Below, one piece after another: positions 8,582 to 15,900 of a DNA stretch of 64,000 nucleotides. The notes beneath the pieces are model-generated. The model saw nothing but the letters and a program-made list of their open reading frames with translations, was not told the DNA's origin and did no database searches. The stretch comes from Streptomyces griseus (GTDB lineage: Bacteria; Actinomycetota; Actinomycetes; Streptomycetales; Streptomycetaceae), in assembly GCF_900460065.1 (NCBI RefSeq), contig NZ_UAVD01000011.1, positions 62,001-126,000 of the forward strand, read 5' to 3'. The first letter of the stretch is position 1, and each line of letters begins with the position of its first letter. The position numbers and the translations under genes were made by a program.

Positions 8582-10273
8582 GTGGGCTACACCATTCCTG
8601 ACGGCGTCGACACCATGCTGGATGTGGTGGGTGTCGGCTGGCCCAACGTCGACGAGGACGCTTACCGCGATATGGCGGACGCTTTGCGGGAGTTCGCCGA
8701 AGACGCGGAGGACGACGGAGGCGCCGCGCACCGGCATGTGCAGCAACTGCTCCTCAGCGGAAAGAGCGAATCGCTGACCGCTCTTGACGCACACTGGTCG
8801 AAGGTACAGAGCAAGCACAAGGATCTGGCGAAGGCGGCCCGGCTCATTGCGAGTGCTCTTGACAGAGTCGCTGACCTGATCGTTGCTCGGAAGATCGCAG
8901 CTGTCGGGGAGTTGGCCGACCTCTGCGCGACCGTGGGTATCACGCTTGCCTTCGCCCCGGTGACAGCCGGTTTGTCGACCCTTCTGGCGGGTGCGAAGAT
9001 CGCGGCCACCCGTATCGCGTTCAAGAGGATCCTCAAAGAGATGGCAGAGGCTGCCGTCGCGGAGATCGTGGCCATTCTCACGGAGCCGGCGGTCGCCGCG
9101 ATCGAGAACGTCGTTGCCGACCTGGCCGTTCAGACCGCGCTGAACATGGCCGGTGTGCAGGACGGGGTCAATATCGACCAAGCGGTACGCGCGGGCAATG
9201 GGGACCTCCAGCTCAACTCCGTGCCGGGGGCAACTGGTCCCGGCCCCGGCCCAGATGCCGGCCCGGTCATCGACCACGACGCGCATGCGAATACGGGCAT
9301 GCGACTGGCCGGCGTCCAGATTTCCATGCGGGAGAAGACCGGTGGCAAGCTCACGAAAGCCAAGGGGCACCACGGCCGGGCCAAGGGCAAGGACTCGCTG
9401 ACCGCAGTCCTCGACACCACCATCGACGGTGTGACCGACAGACTCGACAAAGCACTGAAAGACCTTGGCGACCATGTCGGGAAGACGCTTCCCAACTCCA
9501 TTTCCAAGAGCTCGAGGATCCACAAAGAAGCCGACCAGGACGTTCGCGACGGGATCAAGAAGATCCAGTCCGGTTCGGGCACGGACGACGGTGCGAGGTC
9601 CGGCGGAGGTGGCGGAGGAGGTCGCAACGGCCAGGGCGGCGGCACGCCCGGGGGTGAACCCGAGGGGAAGCCGATCAGCCCGCAGCCTGGGTGGCACGGC
9701 AGAAGCGCCGGCAAGATGAAGCATCATCGGCGCGACGCGCTCGACGTCAGCCACCTCAGCGAGGAGCAGCAACGGGCCGCCCTGGTCCGTGAGACCCGCC
9801 GCCTCGCGGACGACGCCCGTGACCAGGAGGCGGGGCATAATCCGCCGGGTAAGGACCGTCTTGTGAAGTCTTGTGCGGGAGGGTTGCTGCACGAGGGAAC
9901 CCTGACGAGTCACTCCAGCTCCACGAAGCGGCACGGACAGACGCTGCTGGAAACCCACCCCGCGCTCCAAAACGTGGTCGACCGAGTGGAGCGGGAGATC
10001 CGGGCAGATAATGAGAACCCGGGAGCGGGGCACGGCAAGTGCGCAGAGATTGCACTTGTATCCGACCGGCTTCATGGGATAGAAGGAAGGGATGGGGCCC
10101 GGATAAGCACAGAAGAAGACATCCGCAGGGTCATGGAAGGGGCGCGTGTCTATTCCCTCCAGATCGGAGAGCAGGACTCGCCCACGGGATTCAAGAATCA
10201 TGGCGACTACAAAGAGCCCTGTCGGTCCTGCTCCAGGATCCTGCCACTGATCGGCGTCACTGCGCACACATAG
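8582..10273 (+). CDS. Polymorphic toxin: WXG100-like N-terminus with C-terminal YwqJ-type deaminase
   Basis: 563-residue protein in three parts. Residues 1-100 (IPDGVDTMLDVVGVGWPNVDED) resemble the WXG100/CpnT-like N-terminal module of actinobacterial toxins exported by type VII-like routes. Residues about 100-190 are alanine-rich helices with a hydrophobic stretch. A linker with a glycine run (about 340-370) leads to a C-terminal domain (425-563) with deaminase zinc motifs: Cys487-Ala-Glu489 and PCRSC with Cys547 and Cys550. These match the YwqJ family of toxin deaminases, which deaminate nucleic acid or nucleotide bases. The start GTG at 8582 has GGGGG nine bases upstream; TTG 8573 is possible. 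A SUKH-3 immunity gene follows 13 bases later. The target molecule is unknown. Confidence 0.75.
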   Translation: MGYTIPDGVDTMLDVVGVGWPNVDEDAYRDMADALREFAEDAEDDGGAAHRHVQQLLLSGKSESLTALDAHWSKVQSKHKDLAKAARLIASALDRVADLIVARKIAAVGELADLCATVGITLAFAPVTAGLSTLLAGAKIAATRIAFKRILKEMAEAAVAEIVAILTEPAVAAIENVVADLAVQTALNMAGVQDGVNIDQAVRAGNGDLQLNSVPGATGPGPGPDAGPVIDHDAHANTGMRLAGVQISMREKTGGKLTKAKGHHGRAKGKDSLTAVLDTTIDGVTDRLDKALKDLGDHVGKTLPNSISKSSRIHKEADQDVRDGIKKIQSGSGTDDGARSGGGGGGGRNGQGGGTPGGEPEGKPISPQPGWHGRSAGKMKHHRRDALDVSHLSEEQQRAALVRETRRLADDARDQEAGHNPPGKDRLVKSCAGGLLHEGTLTSHSSSTKRHGQTLLETHPALQNVVDRVEREIRADNENPGAGHGKCAEIALVSDRLHGIEGRDGARISTEEDIRRVMEGARVYSLQIGEQDSPTGFKNHGDYKEPCRSCSRILPLIGVTAHT

Positions 10274-10286
10274 AACGAGAGCAAAT

Positions 10287-10760
10287 ATGCCAATACTTTC
10301 CACGGTTGAAGAAGTGGACGCGTGGCTGACGGAAGCCGGGTGGTACCCAGGGCGGGATGCGGCACAGGAGGCTGCCGAGGCTGTCGCGACGGTGACCGAC
10401 CGTTACCGCGCCTACGGTGTGGACATCGAGCCCTCCGCGGCCGCGCTCTCCTTTATTCGTGAGCACGTCTCCCTTCGGGCGGTCATCGACACCGCTCCGG
10501 AGAATTTCGCGATTTTCACTCCGCACCTGGTGTTCAAGGGTGACGCCGAGGAGATCGATGAACTAGCCGGAGACCTCGGCGTCAAGCTATTCCCGGTCGG
10601 ATATGACACCTATGACGGGTCAACGATTCTCATGGATGAATCCGGGCGGTTCTTCTTCTCGCATCACACTGGTTCCTACTATTTGGGAAGTGAGAAGTAC
10701 GAGGCCTTGATGAGTCTGATGAGCAGCAGAATGGATGACGCGGAGGACTATTTTGTCTGA
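10287..10760 (+). CDS. SUKH-3 family immunity protein
   Basis: 157-residue acidic cytosolic protein. The N-terminus TVEEVDAWLTEAGWYPGRD, the central FPVGYDTYDGSTILMDESGR and the final YYLGSEKYEALMSLM are the landmarks of the SUKH-3 family. SUKH proteins are immunity proteins for nuclease and deaminase toxins. Its place 13 bases after the YwqJ-type toxin makes it the likely antidote to that C-terminal domain. Base composition looks less GC-rich than in flanking housekeeping genes, suggesting transfer. Its last codons overlap the start of the next gene by eight bases. Confidence 0.8.
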   Translation: MPILSTVEEVDAWLTEAGWYPGRDAAQEAAEAVATVTDRYRAYGVDIEPSAAALSFIREHVSLRAVIDTAPENFAIFTPHLVFKGDAEEIDELAGDLGVKLFPVGYDTYDGSTILMDESGRFFFSHHTGSYYLGSEKYEALMSLMSSRMDDAEDYFV

Positions 10761-11142
10761 CTTGATTCCGGGTGTTGCCGCGTCACTGCTCGTTCGCGGG
10801 AAGATCTTCAGTCATACCAGCCTCGGAGGTGACGAGCAGCCTGATCTTCACCCGGCCGTGCGAGAATTTCTCGACGCACTTCCGGTGGCGGAACGCGAAC
10901 CCTTCATGGGCTACTGCGCCGAGTCCGCGCTGATCTCGGATCAGTTGTGGAGCCTGGATCGCCAACGCGTCGACGGGGCAACGAGCACCCTCGACGAGGG
11001 TGCGGGCCATCTCGCGGGTGCCCTCCTTGTCGCGAAGAAGATCCGGGGCCACGGCGACCCCGAGCACGGCACTCCGGCGCAGGTGTGCCGCTCGTGCTCG
11101 GCGCTGCTGGACCGGCTCCACGTCACCGTCATGGACACATGA
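10753..11142 (+). CDS. Free-standing YwqJ-type deaminase domain protein
   Basis: 129-residue protein that is essentially only a deaminase domain. The zinc motifs are intact: Cys55-Ala-Glu57 in FMGYCAESALISDQLW, and Cys112/Cys115 in VCRSCSALLDRL. They align with the same motifs of the upstream toxin, as does the N-terminal block SLLVRGKIFSHTS (toxin: GGLLHEGTLTSHSS). The start is taken as TTG 10753 because GGAGG (10742-10746) lies six bases upstream; ATG 10735 has no such site. It overlaps the SUKH-3 gene by eight bases and the next gene by four, so it appears translationally coupled. It has no export domain: it could be a silent toxin cassette or a cytoplasmic effector. Confidence 0.7.
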   Translation: MSDLIPGVAASLLVRGKIFSHTSLGGDEQPDLHPAVREFLDALPVAEREPFMGYCAESALISDQLWSLDRQRVDGATSTLDEGAGHLAGALLVAKKIRGHGDPEHGTPAQVCRSCSALLDRLHVTVMDT

Positions 11143-12092
11143 CGTCGAACCATGACGCGCTGACGGCCGCAGGGTGGCACGACGGCCGTGACGTCAGGGA
11201 CGACGCGATGTCGGCTGTTCTCAAGACGATCGCGTTCGTCGAGCCGGTGGCCGGTGGAGCTACCTGGGTGCTGTTCCCGGCGGCCGAGCAAGCCCTGCGC
11301 GCGTTTCACGGACTGCGCGTCTCCCCGGTGGGGCCGGGGCGTTCTGTGGCGGCCACCGGATGTGTGGTCGATCCCACGGAGGCGCGAAGCGCCTTGAGAC
11401 CGTTCATGTTGCTCGGTGAGTCCTTGGGGTCCCGGATGTTTCCGTTCGGTCGCACGGACGCGGACGCACTGCTCGCGGTCGATGAGCAGGGCCGTCTGTT
11501 CTCGATCGACCACGGCGGTCGTTGGCTGCTCGGAAGGACCGTGCGTGAAGGGCTCACAGCGCTGTCGGAAGGAGACGCACCACACCGGATCGCCGCCCGC
11601 CGGTGGGTATGGACGGCACCGTCGACGCCCGGAGAGACGCCGCTTCTCAACGCGGTCCGGACCGCCCTGGTGGCCGTGTACGTCCTTCACCACCGACGGG
11701 TGTACAGCGCCCGCGAACTACGCCTCACTGTCACGGCGTTGAGGGGTATCGGTGTGGAGACCCTGGATCGCTTCATACCGCTGCCAGGGGGATTGCTGGA
11801 GGACGCCGCGGCACCCCTGGTTGCCACGGCAATGGCGCTGATCGAGTCCGAGGGAACCACCGAGCTGGGGAGTGAGCTGAAGGTGAGCGTCGGCAGGCCG
11901 CCGCATACTTCCGGCCCGCTGTCCTCTGTCGCCTGTTCTGTCCGTACGGGGCACTACGCCGCGACGCCAACGGTGATGGAACTCTCACTGTCGGCGGGGA
12001 TGGGGGCCTCGGTGGGCCGCGCCGGGGCAGCCGTCCGCCTCTGTGCCGAGGATCTGGAGAGGTACTCCCGTCAGGCGGAAATCGACCGGTAG
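11139..12092 (+). CDS. SUKH-3 immunity domain fused to an unrecognised C-terminal domain
   Basis: 317-residue protein whose ATG overlaps the previous stop (ATGA). Residues 1-150 repeat the SUKH-3 pattern (HDALTAAGWHDGRDVRDDA, FPFGRTDADALLAVDEQGRL, GGRWLLGRTVREGLTAL), so this is probably the antidote to the preceding free-standing deaminase. Residues about 160-317 form a second domain that I do not recognise. It starts PGETPLLNAVRTALVAVYVLHHR, has a short glycine/leucine loop (FIPLPGGLLEDAAAPL) and ends in a serine/alanine-rich part. No membrane segment is evident. Most SUKH-3 proteins are about half this length, so the extension is unusual. Confidence 0.7.
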   Translation: MTSNHDALTAAGWHDGRDVRDDAMSAVLKTIAFVEPVAGGATWVLFPAAEQALRAFHGLRVSPVGPGRSVAATGCVVDPTEARSALRPFMLLGESLGSRMFPFGRTDADALLAVDEQGRLFSIDHGGRWLLGRTVREGLTALSEGDAPHRIAARRWVWTAPSTPGETPLLNAVRTALVAVYVLHHRRVYSARELRLTVTALRGIGVETLDRFIPLPGGLLEDAAAPLVATAMALIESEGTTELGSELKVSVGRPPHTSGPLSSVACSVRTGHYAATPTVMELSLSAGMGASVGRAGAAVRLCAEDLERYSRQAEIDR

Positions 12093-12203
12093 CGAGTCGC
12101 GTACGCGTACGTGCCGACCGGGCACCGAAGCCCGGGGACTTCAGCCCGCCGCCTCCCACCCGCCCGAACGGCGCACCGGTAGCCCGCAGGCCCCCGCCCC
12201 GGA

Positions 12204-12866
12204 CTACTGGATCGCACCCGGCGCCGCCGCCTCCAGTTCCGTGACCGTGCCCGACATCACCGTACGGATGTGGCGTGTCAGGTGGTCCGCCGGCCAGTCC
12301 CACCAGGCCACCGCCAGCAGCCGTGCGATGTCCTCCTCCGCGTACCGGGTGCGGATCAGGCGGGCCGGGTTGCCGCCGACGATGCCGTAGTCGGGGACGT
12401 CGGAGACGACCACGGAGCGGGAGCTGACGATCGCGCCGTGGCCGATGCGGACGCCCGGCATGATCACGGCCTCGTAGCCGATCCAGACGTCGTTGCCGAT
12501 CACGGTGTCGCCCCGGTCGGGGAGGCCCGTCAGCAGGTCGAAGTGGTCGGACCAGGAGCCGCCGAGCGTGGGGAAGGGGAAGGTGGACGGGCCGTCCATG
12601 CGGTGGTTGGAGCCGTTCATGATGAACCGCACCCCCGTCGCCAGCGCGCAGAACTTGCCGATCACCAGGCGCTCGGGGCCGTAGTGGTAGAGCACGTTCC
12701 GGGTCTCGAACTCCGTGGCGTGCTCGGGGTCGTCGTAGTACGAGTAGTCCCCGGCCTCGATCAGCGGCGAGGTGACCAGAGGCCTCAGCTGCACCACGCG
12801 CGGCTGACCGGGCATCGGGTGCAGGACGGTGGGGTCCGCGGGGAGAGGGGCGGAGTCGGATGACAT
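12204..12866 (-). CDS. CatB/Vat-like xenobiotic acetyltransferase (left-handed beta-helix)
   Basis: 220-residue hexapeptide-repeat acyltransferase. The order [29 protein letters not shown] (with the likely catalytic histidine) and [19 protein letters not shown], closing with [16 protein letters not shown], is that of the CatB/Vat family. These trimeric cytosolic enzymes use acetyl-CoA to O-acetylate chloramphenicol, streptogramin A or unknown hydroxyl compounds. The start ATG at 12866 has CGGAG upstream; an earlier in-frame ATG at 12938 would overlap the divergent gene. A drug-resistance role is possible but not shown. Confidence 0.85.
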   Translation of the reverse strand: MSSDSAPLPADPTVLHPMPGQPRVVQLRPLVTSPLIEAGDYSYYDDPEHATEFETRNVLYHYGPERLVIGKFCALATGVRFIMNGSNHRMDGPSTFPFPTLGGSWSDHFDLLTGLPDRGDTVIGNDVWIGYEAVIMPGVRIGHGAIVSSRSVVVSDVPDYGIVGGNPARLIRTRYAEEDIARLLAVAWWDWPADHLTRHIRTVMSGTVTELEAAAPGAIQ

Positions 12867-12931
12867 GGGGTGCTCCGGGACGAGGGGAGGGGCGGGCAGG
12901 CGGGCGTGGATCATCGTGGCATTCGGGCCGG

Positions 12932-13699
12932 ATGCCACGCGACGTGTTTCCCGTCCGGCCGGGATGGGACGATGCGCGGGTGCTGGAGGCGATCGACGCG
13001 GTGAACTGGGGCGATCTGCCGGGCCCCCGCGGCCTGTACGAGCCCGACCGTGTCGCCGCCGGCCTGCGCGCCCTCGCCACCGCGTCGGGGCTCGTCCGGG
13101 CCGCCGGGGCCGGCTCGCTCCTGGCGGGCGGCGGGCTTCTGCACGATCACAGCGGGACCGTGTTTCCCGCCGCCGTGACCGCCGCGCCGATCCTGCTCGC
13201 CATCGTGCGGGACGGTCCTCCGGACGCGGGGGCGACCGCCCTCGGTCTGCTCGACGACGCCCTGGCGTTCGCCGCCTGCGACCGGCGCACCCGGGTGCGG
13301 ACCCCGTACGCCGAAGCCGTCCCCCTCTGCTGCGCCCTCGCCGACCACGTCCGACACCACACCGGTCCGCTCGCCGCGTCCGGGGCCGAGGGCAGGCGGC
13401 TGCTCGCCGATGCCGCGCGCCACTGGCGGTTCGACGTCCGGGAGGCCGTCGCCGAGGGGGACGGGGTCGTGGCCTTCGGCGTCCTCGCGGGCCGCTTCCC
13501 GGGCGGTACGCGGCCGGCGGAGCATCACCGCGCCGGACGCGTCACCCCGCTCGCCGTGCAGGTCGCACCGCACTACCCGCTCAGCGACCGGAGTCCCGAC
13601 GAGGCGTGCCTGCGCGTCGACGGCGCACGGCCGGATGACGTCGGCCCACCCGCCGTCCTGTTCTCCGGACGGTGCGGCCCCGGATCCGCCGACCGGTGA
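12932..13699 (+). CDS. Uncharacterised protein, HEAT-repeat-like
   Basis: 255-residue protein of no recognised enzyme family. The segment [27 protein letters not shown] followed by [15 protein letters not shown] resembles the helical HEAT-like repeats found in many Streptomyces proteins of unknown function. No signal peptide or membrane segment is seen. The start is taken as ATG 12932 ([21 protein letters not shown]); no ribosome site is visible, so a leaderless message or another start is possible. The frame is also open upstream across the divergent acetyltransferase start. It is convergent with the DUF2071 gene, with four bases between the two ends. Confidence 0.6.
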   Translation: MPRDVFPVRPGWDDARVLEAIDAVNWGDLPGPRGLYEPDRVAAGLRALATASGLVRAAGAGSLLAGGGLLHDHSGTVFPAAVTAAPILLAIVRDGPPDAGATALGLLDDALAFAACDRRTRVRTPYAEAVPLCCALADHVRHHTGPLAASGAEGRRLLADAARHWRFDVREAVAEGDGVVAFGVLAGRFPGGTRPAEHHRAGRVTPLAVQVAPHYPLSDRSPDEACLRVDGARPDDVGPPAVLFSGRCGPGSADR

Positions 13700-13703
13700 C
13701 CCC

Positions 13704-14447
13704 CTACGCGGCCCCCGCCCCGCACTCCACCCGGAACGGTTCCCCCTGCGACCAGTCCGCCGCGACGCCCCGCATCACCAGCGCGCTGTCCAGTACCGCG
13801 CTGCCCGGCGGGAAGCGGTCCAGGTCCTCGAAGAACGAGGAGCGTACGGAGCGGGGGCGGCCCGCCGTCACCTTCCAGGCGTCCGTGGAGAGTTCGAGGA
13901 CGTCCAGGTGGTCCCCGCGCGTGCTGGGGGAGAGGCCCCGCCCGCCGAGGCGGAAGAACTCCGACGCCTCCGCCAGGTCCGTGAACAGCCCGCTGCCGCG
14001 CAGCTCGTCGGCGGGCTCCACCGTCGCGTCGACCTCCACCTCACCGTCCCTGGTCGCGAAGGCCACCCGTACCGAGTCGGCGTCCTCCCGCACGGCGAAG
14101 TCCGCGCGGCCGTGCTCACCCGGGTAGATCCGGCCGCCCGCGAAGGCGTTGAGCCGGGAGGCGGTGTCGCGACGCGGGATGTAGACGCCACGCTCGACGC
14201 CGTCTCGCCCGTCCCACTCCACCGCGATCCGGTGCGCCGCGTTCTCGCTGGTCAGCCCGGCCGCGGCGGGGGCCCAGGCGGGACGGACGCCGCCGATACG
14301 GAGCAGACAGATCCCGGCCACCGCCTGGCCGCGCACCAGTTGGGGGCGCAGCGGCGCGGGCAGCAGGGCCGCCGCGACGTGGGGGTCCACCCGGTAGTTC
14401 ACCAGGAGGCGGCGTTCGATGACGCTCGCCAGCCGAGGCCTGATCAT
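13704..14447 (-). CDS. DUF2071 family protein (acetoacetate-decarboxylase-like fold)
   Basis: 247-residue cytosolic protein of the DUF2071 family: LVNYRVDPHVAAALLPAPLRP at the start, RIGGVRP and GVYIPRRDTASRLNAFAGGRIYPGEH in the middle, and an F-x-x-G-E-P-F-type end. The fold is related to acetoacetate decarboxylase but no lysine mechanism has been proven. Its ATG overlaps the stop of the upstream arsR gene (ATGA), so the two are translationally coupled. ArsR-DUF2071 pairs are a recurrent actinobacterial arrangement. Function unknown. Confidence 0.8.
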   Translation of the reverse strand: MIRPRLASVIERRLLVNYRVDPHVAAALLPAPLRPQLVRGQAVAGICLLRIGGVRPAWAPAAAGLTSENAAHRIAVEWDGRDGVERGVYIPRRDTASRLNAFAGGRIYPGEHGRADFAVREDADSVRVAFATRDGEVEVDATVEPADELRGSGLFTDLAEASEFFRLGGRGLSPSTRGDHLDVLELSTDAWKVTAGRPRSVRSSFFEDLDRFPPGSAVLDSALVMRGVAADWSQGEPFRVECGAGAA

Positions 14448-14788
14448 GAGGCGTCGCCTTCCGGCGCGGAGCGCCACTTGGTGGTGCGGAGCACGATCTG
14501 CTCGGGGCAGACCGCGCTGAGGAAGCGGCCCACGCACAGGGCGAGCCGCTCCTCGGCGAGGGAGTAGAGGATGCGGTTGGCGTCCCGGCGCTCCGTGACG
14601 AGCCCGGCGCCCTTGAGCACGCCCAGGTGGCGCGAGATCGACGGGGCGCTGATCGGGAACCGGCCCGCGATCTCCCCGGCGGCCAGTTCGCCGCCCCGCA
14701 GGTCCTCCAGGATCTGGCGGCGGGTGGGATCGGCGAGCGCGCGGAAGGCGCTCGCCTCTTCGTCGGCCGGAAGGGCGCGTGATTCCAT
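14444..14788 (-). CDS. ArsR family transcriptional regulator
   Basis: 114-residue winged-helix repressor. It opens with FRALADPTRRQILEDLRGGELAAGEIAGRF and the recognition region SAPSISRHLGVLKGAGLVTERRD, the standard ArsR/SmtB block. There is a single cysteine pair spread through the C-terminal part (LALCVG, SAVCPEQ) but no compact metal motif, so it may sense something other than metal. It heads a two-gene operon with DUF2071. An inverted repeat at 14798-14815, just upstream of the ATG, is the likely autoregulatory operator. Confidence 0.9.
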   Translation of the reverse strand: MESRALPADEEASAFRALADPTRRQILEDLRGGELAAGEIAGRFPISAPSISRHLGVLKGAGLVTERRDANRILYSLAEERLALCVGRFLSAVCPEQIVLRTTKWRSAPEGDAS

Positions 14789-14797
14789 GGGTGCATG

Positions 14798-14815
14798 TTT
14801 AGCACATGAGCTAAA
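14798..14815. promoter_or_regulatory. Probable ArsR operator
   Basis: Perfect inverted repeat TTTAGC-ACATGA-GCTAAA, 10-27 bases upstream of the arsR ATG, in an AT-rich island inside GC-rich sequence. Position and dyad shape fit self-repression by the ArsR protein. The binding itself is inferred. Confidence 0.6.
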
Positions 14816-14834
14816 TGTCTAAGGAGCCCGCATG

Positions 14835-14873
14835 GGAGAGCCCCCGCGAGTCACGTCCTCGCGGGGGCTCTCC
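14835..14873 (-). terminator. sodF terminator
   Basis: Perfect 16-bp stem with a 7-base loop, 75 bases downstream of the sodF stop on the minus strand and upstream of the arsR operator. It insulates sodF from the arsR operon. Confidence 0.85.
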
Positions 14874-14947
14874 GTTCATCCGCCTGCCCGGGTGAAGGTT
14901 GAGAAGACGATCACGAGGCAGGGCGTCTGGGGTGCGCCGGCGGCACG

Positions 14948-15589
14948 TCAGGGGGCGAGCAGCAGCACGTTCACGCGCTCCTTGGCGGCGGCGTAACGCT
15001 TCGCCACGTCCTGCCAGTTGACGACCTGCCACATCGCCTCGATGAAGTCCACCTTCTGGTTCTTGTACTGCAGGTAGAAGGCGTGCTCCCAGGCGTCGAA
15101 GACGAGGATCGGGACGGAGCCCTGGCCGACGTTGCCCTGGTGGTCGTAGACCTGCTCGACGATCAGCTTGCCGCTCACGGGCTCGTACGCGAGCACGCCC
15201 CAGCCGGATCCCTGGGTGGTCGCGGCGGCCTTCGTCAGCTGGGACTTGAAGCCCGCGTAGGAGCCGAAGGACTCGGTGATCGCGTCGGCGAGGTCGCCGA
15301 CGCCGTCCGCCGCGAGGGGCTCGCCGCCGCCGTCGCCGGTCATGTTGTGCCAGTAGATCGAGTGCAGGATGTGGCCGGAGAGGTGGAACGCGAGGTTCTT
15401 CTGGAGGCCGTTGATCGCACCCCAGGCCTCCTTGTCGCGGGCCTCTTCCAGCTGCTCCAGGGTGTCGTTCGCGCCCTTGACGTACGCGGCGTGGTGCTTG
15501 TCGTGGTGCAGCTCGATGATCTGCGGGTTGATGACCGGTTCGAGCGCCGCGTAGTCGTACGGGAGTTCCGGGAGCGTGTACGTGGCCAT
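14948..15589 (-). CDS. sodF: Superoxide dismutase, Fe/Mn family (SodF-like)
   Basis: 213-residue cytosolic enzyme converting superoxide to oxygen and hydrogen peroxide. It begins [20 protein letters not shown]. The four metal ligands are visible at His28, His76, Asp165 (VFDAWEH) and His169. The sequence closely resembles the iron-containing SodF of Streptomyces, one of two alternatives to nickel SodN. The start ATG has GGAGGG upstream. A Nur-box-like element at 15632-15648, 43 bases before the ATG, predicts repression when nickel is abundant. A strong hairpin follows the gene. Confidence 0.95.
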   Translation of the reverse strand: MATYTLPELPYDYAALEPVINPQIIELHHDKHHAAYVKGANDTLEQLEEARDKEAWGAINGLQKNLAFHLSGHILHSIYWHNMTGDGGGEPLAADGVGDLADAITESFGSYAGFKSQLTKAAATTQGSGWGVLAYEPVSGKLIVEQVYDHQGNVGQGSVPILVFDAWEHAFYLQYKNQKVDFIEAMWQVVNWQDVAKRYAAAKERVNVLLLAP

Positions 15590-15900
15590 GATGCGAGCCC
15601 TCCGACTGCTGGGAATGCCGTCCAGTTGTTATTGCAAGCTATATGCAAGAGCAGGCTAACAGCAGGAGTGGCCCGTAAGTGATCAGCCCTTCGGCCTAGG
15701 ACTCGCAGCGCCGTCCTTCCTCTTCCTCCCTCTTCCTCCGGTTTGCCCGACAGAGGTGCTTTGCTCCTTGTTCAGTGCTGCGTACGCCGTCGCGCGTTTG
15801 GTCCCGTCGTTCCGGGGGACCCGGCCGGACAGCCCGGCTGCCCGGGGCCGGGAGCACGGCCGCGCTGCCTGTCGCCCGCCCCGCTGATCAGGAGGACTTG
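15590..15900. other. Divergent intergenic region sodF / transketolase
   Basis: 311 bases without a gene. The left part carries the sodF promoter and Nur box. The middle (15713-15736) has a pyrimidine run of CTT/CCT triplets of unknown meaning. The right part leads to the transketolase ribosome site. The transketolase frame stays open up to about 15775, but it lacks a family-like sequence there and reads as leader. Confidence 0.6.
15632..15648 (-). promoter_or_regulatory. Nur (nickel-responsive Fur family) box of sodF
   Basis: TTGCAA-GCTAT-ATGCAA, fitting the Streptomyces Nur consensus tTGCaa-N5-ttGCAA with one difference. It is an AT-rich patch at the expected promoter position. In S. coelicolor, Nur with nickel represses sodF by binding such a site, so the same switch between iron and nickel dismutase is expected here. 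Confidence 0.75.

Noticed and set aside
8345..12203. Prophage or integrative element carrying the toxin island
   Set aside because: No integrase, transposase, att-like repeat or tRNA at the borders; only base composition and gene content suggest transfer.
14835..14873. A regulatory hairpin in the arsR leader
   Set aside because: It lies upstream of the arsR start in the opposite sense to a leader and is better explained as the sodF terminator.
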